Shown in pieces: positions 61,177 through 64,000 of a stretch of DNA of 64,000 nt. The notes under the pieces are model-generated. The model searched no databases. It had not been told where the DNA came from and saw nothing but the letters and a program-made list of their open reading frames with translations. The DNA comes from Spirosoma fluviale (GTDB taxonomy: Bacteria; Bacteroidota; Bacteroidia; Cytophagales; Spirosomataceae), in assembly GCF_900230225.1 (NCBI RefSeq), contig NZ_OCNH01000003.1, forward strand, positions 186,001-250,000, given 5' to 3'. The position numbers and the translations under genes were made by a program. How positions within the stretch are numbered: the stretch's first letter is position 1; each line of letters starts with the position of its first letter.

Positions 61177-61977
61177 ATGGAGCTATCCAGTCGCCAACCA
61201 AGTCTGAAGATCAGTCAATCGACACTTATATTTACACAGGCAACTGTTGACAAACCCTGCTATTTGTTGCTAACCGTTGCGCAACAATATGCAGATTCTC
61301 CCGTAACAATCGAGACAGATTCTCCGGACCATTTTCTGCTGGCAACGGACGATCAGCCGATTTATAAGCCTAAACTTACCTTTGTACCATCGCCGGAAGG
61401 CACGTATGTACACGTACGTTATATGTCTTCACAAAGGGCAACAATACAGGCACTATTGACTGTTCAGTCGCCTTATGCGACTCAGACGGTCGCTCTGAAA
61501 GGTCGGACGGCGGGTCTGCTGGCAGTTGTGCAAAAGGCCATACCCACCCGAAACCTGCCCCAGTTGGCCAGCGGTACTGAGCCGCATACCCGCAAACGAT
61601 GGATTGCGCTTGGCCTAGTCGCGGTTCTAAGCGGCCTGGGCTACGCTGGCGTTATGTACCGGTGCGAAATTTTTCCCGGTTTATGTCAGCCTACATCGGT
61701 CAGTGAATCAACCGTTGAGCAGTCCCCGGCGCTTCCAACCGACTCATTGACAATCAACTTGGCCGATGATGCCCCTTCTTCAGGAAAACGCCCGTCTGTT
61801 GAGGGAACCACTTCGCAGCCGACCGCGAAAGCCGTAGCAGAAAGCGATATTTCCCCAAAAGCAGTTACCCAGCAAAAAGAAACGAAAGCAGTTAACCGCC
61901 AGAAATCCGACTCGACAGTGCTTGATCAGGAGAGTGACCTGGAGCGGGAGCTGAATGGCAAACCAGGCACTAATTAA
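61177..61977 (+). CDS. single-span membrane protein of unknown function
   Basis: A 266-residue frame from ATG 61177. Residues 1-115 look beta-rich and may be an Ig-like domain (LTFVPSPEGTYVHVRYMSS, LLTVQSPYATQTVALKG). One membrane segment lies at about 146-163 (WIALGLVAVLSGLGYAGVM), followed by two cysteines and a polar, Ser/Thr/Lys-rich tail of about 95 residues. There is no N-terminal signal peptide, so the beta domain would be cytoplasmic if the helix inserts normally with the Lys/Arg-rich side in. I do not recognise a family. It has no operon partner. Confidence 0.6.
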   Translation: MELSSRQPSLKISQSTLIFTQATVDKPCYLLLTVAQQYADSPVTIETDSPDHFLLATDDQPIYKPKLTFVPSPEGTYVHVRYMSSQRATIQALLTVQSPYATQTVALKGRTAGLLAVVQKAIPTRNLPQLASGTEPHTRKRWIALGLVAVLSGLGYAGVMYRCEIFPGLCQPTSVSESTVEQSPALPTDSLTINLADDAPSSGKRPSVEGTTSQPTAKAVAESDISPKAVTQQKETKAVNRQKSDSTVLDQESDLERELNGKPGTN

Positions 61978-62185
61978 AAGGCTTTCCTATTTCTTTTTTA
62001 AACGGCCTAAGTTTCACATAGCCAGAAGGTGAGTAGTAAGTTATTCGTATACGTCATGCGGTTAATCGGAGCATGATGTATACCTTTTTTACGGGACGGA
62101 AATAGATTTTGTGCCAGTTTATTTCTTCGCGTTTTTTTAATCTACATACCGTTTAATAAACAAATCCTTCGGCTTATCTTGCGTT

Positions 62186-62209
62186 GACGGCTCTGCAAAC
62201 GGAGCCGTC
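62186..62209. other. small hairpin between the unknown gene and the beta-helix gene
   Basis: Arms 62186-62193 (GACGGCTC) and 62202-62209 pair over 8 bp around an 8-base loop. It could be a weak terminator for the gene ending at 61977 or a leader structure of the gene at 62256; no T-run follows. Confidence 0.35.
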
Positions 62210-62255
62210 GGTCGAACGCATTACTCTTTTTATCCGCTGGTTTACTTTATTAAAT

Positions 62256-64000
62256 ATGTTCCAAAAATCCATTGGTGAGCACCGTTCGTGTGCCCGTTCA
62301 CCACTTCTTTTTACCCTCATTCTTCTTTTTTGTACGCTCTGCCAACCTGTACTTGCTCAAACGACGTATTATGTCGCTAACTCGGGGAGCGATGCCAACA
62401 GCGGCAACTCGGAAGGGACGCCGTTTCAGACGTTGGCTAAAGTCAACAGCCTGGCCTTACAACCGGGCGATGCTGTGTTGTTTCGGCGGGGCGATACCTT
62501 TCGCGGCAGTCTGGTTATCCGGCAGTCCGGTGCGCCGGGCAGGCCCATTGTGATCGATGCCTACGGGGCCGGGGGTAAACCGGTTCTCGCCGGGTCGGTG
62601 CCGGTGACCAACTGGGCCAATCTTGGCAATAACATTTGGCAGGCCGATTGCCCATCCTGCGGAAGCCGGGTAACGGGTGTGTACCGAAATGCCACGGCTT
62701 TACCACTGGGCCGCTACCCGAATCTGAGCGATGCCAGCAAAGGCTACCTGACTATCCAGTCGCACAGTGGTAAAACACAGCTTACCAGTCAGCAGGGGCT
62801 CGCGGCCAACTGGACGGGGGGCGAAGCGGTTGTGCGGCCCAATCAGTGGATTCTGGACCGGGCGGCCATCACCCAGCAAAACGGAAACACCCTGGCTCTG
62901 GCCAATACCAGCAGCTACAACCTGGCCGATGGCTGGGGATTTTTTATCCAGAATCACCCCGCCACGCTGGATCAAACCGGCGAATGGTATTATAACCCGG
63001 CTACCAAAACGATTCAGCTGTTCGATAATCAGGGCAATCCGAATAGCCAGTTTATGACGGCCACGGCGTTCAACGAAGGAATAAAGCTGGCGGACGTATC
63101 CTACATAACGGTGCGCAATGTTAAGATCGCGGAAACCCTCAGTAGTGGCATTGCCGTTACGGGCGGGTCGAATTTCACCTTCTCTGGCAACGATATCACC
63201 AATTCCGGCGAGGATGGCGTCACAATTATTGGCTCGGGAAACACCGTAGTGGCCGAAAACAACCTGATCGAAGATGCCAATAGCAGCGGCTTCTACATTG
63301 GTCCGTACCAGAACTTTACGTTTCGGGGGAATACGCTTCGGCGGATCGGGACGCTGCCCGGTCGGGGGAAAAGTGGTGATGGCACGTATTCGGCCCTGCA
63401 ATCACTGTGTACCGCCAATACCCTGATCGAAAACAACGTGATCGACAACATTGGCTACAGCGGTATTACCGTTGTGACCAACGCCACAGTGCGGTATAAT
63501 CAGGTGTCGAACTTCTGTCTGACAAAAAGTGACGGGGGCGGTATTTACACCTGGAACGGAAGCGGCAGCAGCACCGGTGATCTGCACATTGTGTCGAATA
63601 TCGTGTTCAGTGGCATCGGAGCACCGGAGGGAACACCCGGCGGGGCTTATTCCGGCGCCAACGGTATTTTTCTGGACGACTGCTCGAAGAATATAAACGT
63701 GCTCAACAACACCTCCTTTGGCTCGAAAGGGATGGGCATTTTTCTGCGGGGCGTGTCCAGCATTACCGTTAAAGGAAATACGAGTTTCAACAATACGGAA
63801 GAGCAACTCAAACTGGCCTATAACGGGGCCTGTGCGTTACGGAACAACATCGTTGAGAACAACATTCTGTTCAGTCGTCTGGCTAATCAGGTGGTAGCTG
63901 CTTATGAATCGAACGGAAACGATCTGGCGAGCTACGGCCAGTTCGATTACAACTACTACGTGCGGCCGTTCGAAGATTTGTTCAAGATTCGGGCCGTTTA
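62256..64000 (+). CDS. secreted right-handed parallel beta-helix protein (partial, 3' end outside window)
   Basis: The frame runs from ATG 62256 to the end of the window, 581 codons, without a stop. A signal peptide ends in QPVLAQ (about residue 35), followed by TYYVANSGSDANSGNS and a little later PFQTLAKVN, a start common to secreted beta-helix polysaccharide-binding and lyase-like proteins. From about residue 285 the repeats are clear: ITVRNVKIAETLSSGIAV, FTFSGNDITNSGEDGVTI, TVVAENNLIEDANSSGFYI, TLIENNVIDNIGYSGITVV. A GGIYTWNG loop and NNTSFGSKGMGIFL follow. Catalytic residues cannot be assigned. It is close to the polysaccharide genes, so a role in cutting or binding that polymer is possible. 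Confidence 0.8.
   Translation, partial: MFQKSIGEHRSCARSPLLFTLILLFCTLCQPVLAQTTYYVANSGSDANSGNSEGTPFQTLAKVNSLALQPGDAVLFRRGDTFRGSLVIRQSGAPGRPIVIDAYGAGGKPVLAGSVPVTNWANLGNNIWQADCPSCGSRVTGVYRNATALPLGRYPNLSDASKGYLTIQSHSGKTQLTSQQGLAANWTGGEAVVRPNQWILDRAAITQQNGNTLALANTSSYNLADGWGFFIQNHPATLDQTGEWYYNPATKTIQLFDNQGNPNSQFMTATAFNEGIKLADVSYITVRNVKIAETLSSGIAVTGGSNFTFSGNDITNSGEDGVTIIGSGNTVVAENNLIEDANSSGFYIGPYQNFTFRGNTLRRIGTLPGRGKSGDGTYSALQSLCTANTLIENNVIDNIGYSGITVVTNATVRYNQVSNFCLTKSDGGGIYTWNGSGSSTGDLHIVSNIVFSGIGAPEGTPGGAYSGANGIFLDDCSKNINVLNNTSFGSKGMGIFLRGVSSITVKGNTSFNNTEEQLKLAYNGACALRNNIVENNILFSRLANQVVAAYESNGNDLASYGQFDYNYYVRPFEDLFKIRAV

Overview
The window reads as a chromosomal segment of a Bacteroidota bacterium, most likely a Cytophagales member of the Spirosoma type. 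The evidence is a SusC/SusD pair, a type IX secretion (T9SS) sorting tail, a DUF4292 lipoprotein next to a TPR protein and an EnvC-like protein, promoters of the form TTG-N(about 20)-TAnnTTTG, and few Shine-Dalgarno sequences. The genus is inferred; no rRNA or marker gene settles it. I saw no tRNA, rRNA, CRISPR array, transposase or phage gene.

Region 1 (1-16.7 kb) is mostly housekeeping: the tail of an aminotransferase, an RluA pseudouridine synthase, panB, an EnvC/DUF4292/TPR trio, a Dabb protein, an S41 protease, accD, a radical SAM protein, a secreted beta-helix protein, a T9SS cargo protein, an enoyl-CoA hydratase-like protein and two small proteins. Large palindromic repeats sit between or exactly at the ends of several genes (6998, 9470, 11061 and, further on, 25825).

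Region 2 (16.7-32 kb) is a carbohydrate-utilisation locus. It holds xylose isomerase on the minus strand, then on the plus strand an MFS sugar-acid-type transporter, an arabinose/fucose-isomerase-like enzyme, SusC, SusD, a large secreted protein of unknown family that may be a glycoside hydrolase, an alpha/beta-hydrolase and an SGNH esterase. A GntR/HutC regulator lies convergent at the end, followed by one more esterase. Palindromic sites with a GT-N2-AC core lie in front of the transporter, the isomerase and the regulator gene, and suggest a small regulon.

Region 3 (32-35 kb) holds two response-regulator genes separated by about 800 bp of strikingly AT-rich non-coding DNA. One of them has the reversed order LytTR then receiver, with the receiver lysine lost.

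Region 4 (35-57 kb) is a single 18-gene minus-strand exopolysaccharide operon. It reads wza, wzc, an initiating sugar transferase, a WecG-type glycosyltransferase, a plant-like GDP-mannose 3,5-epimerase, a cupin, wzx, GT2, GT4, wzy, GT2, GT4, an aldo/keto reductase, a GMC oxidoreductase, GT4, GT4, a GT-C membrane protein and a beta-helix lipoprotein. No gap exceeds 70 bp, many genes overlap by ATGA, and a terminator follows the last gene. The operon looks complete for Wzx/Wzy-dependent synthesis of a polymer that probably contains L-galactose (or L-gulose).

Region 5 (57-64 kb) carries satellites of the polymer locus: a beta-helix lipoprotein, another glycosyltransferase, a stand-alone LytTR regulator, a one-membrane-span protein of unknown function, and a secreted beta-helix protein that runs off the end of the window.
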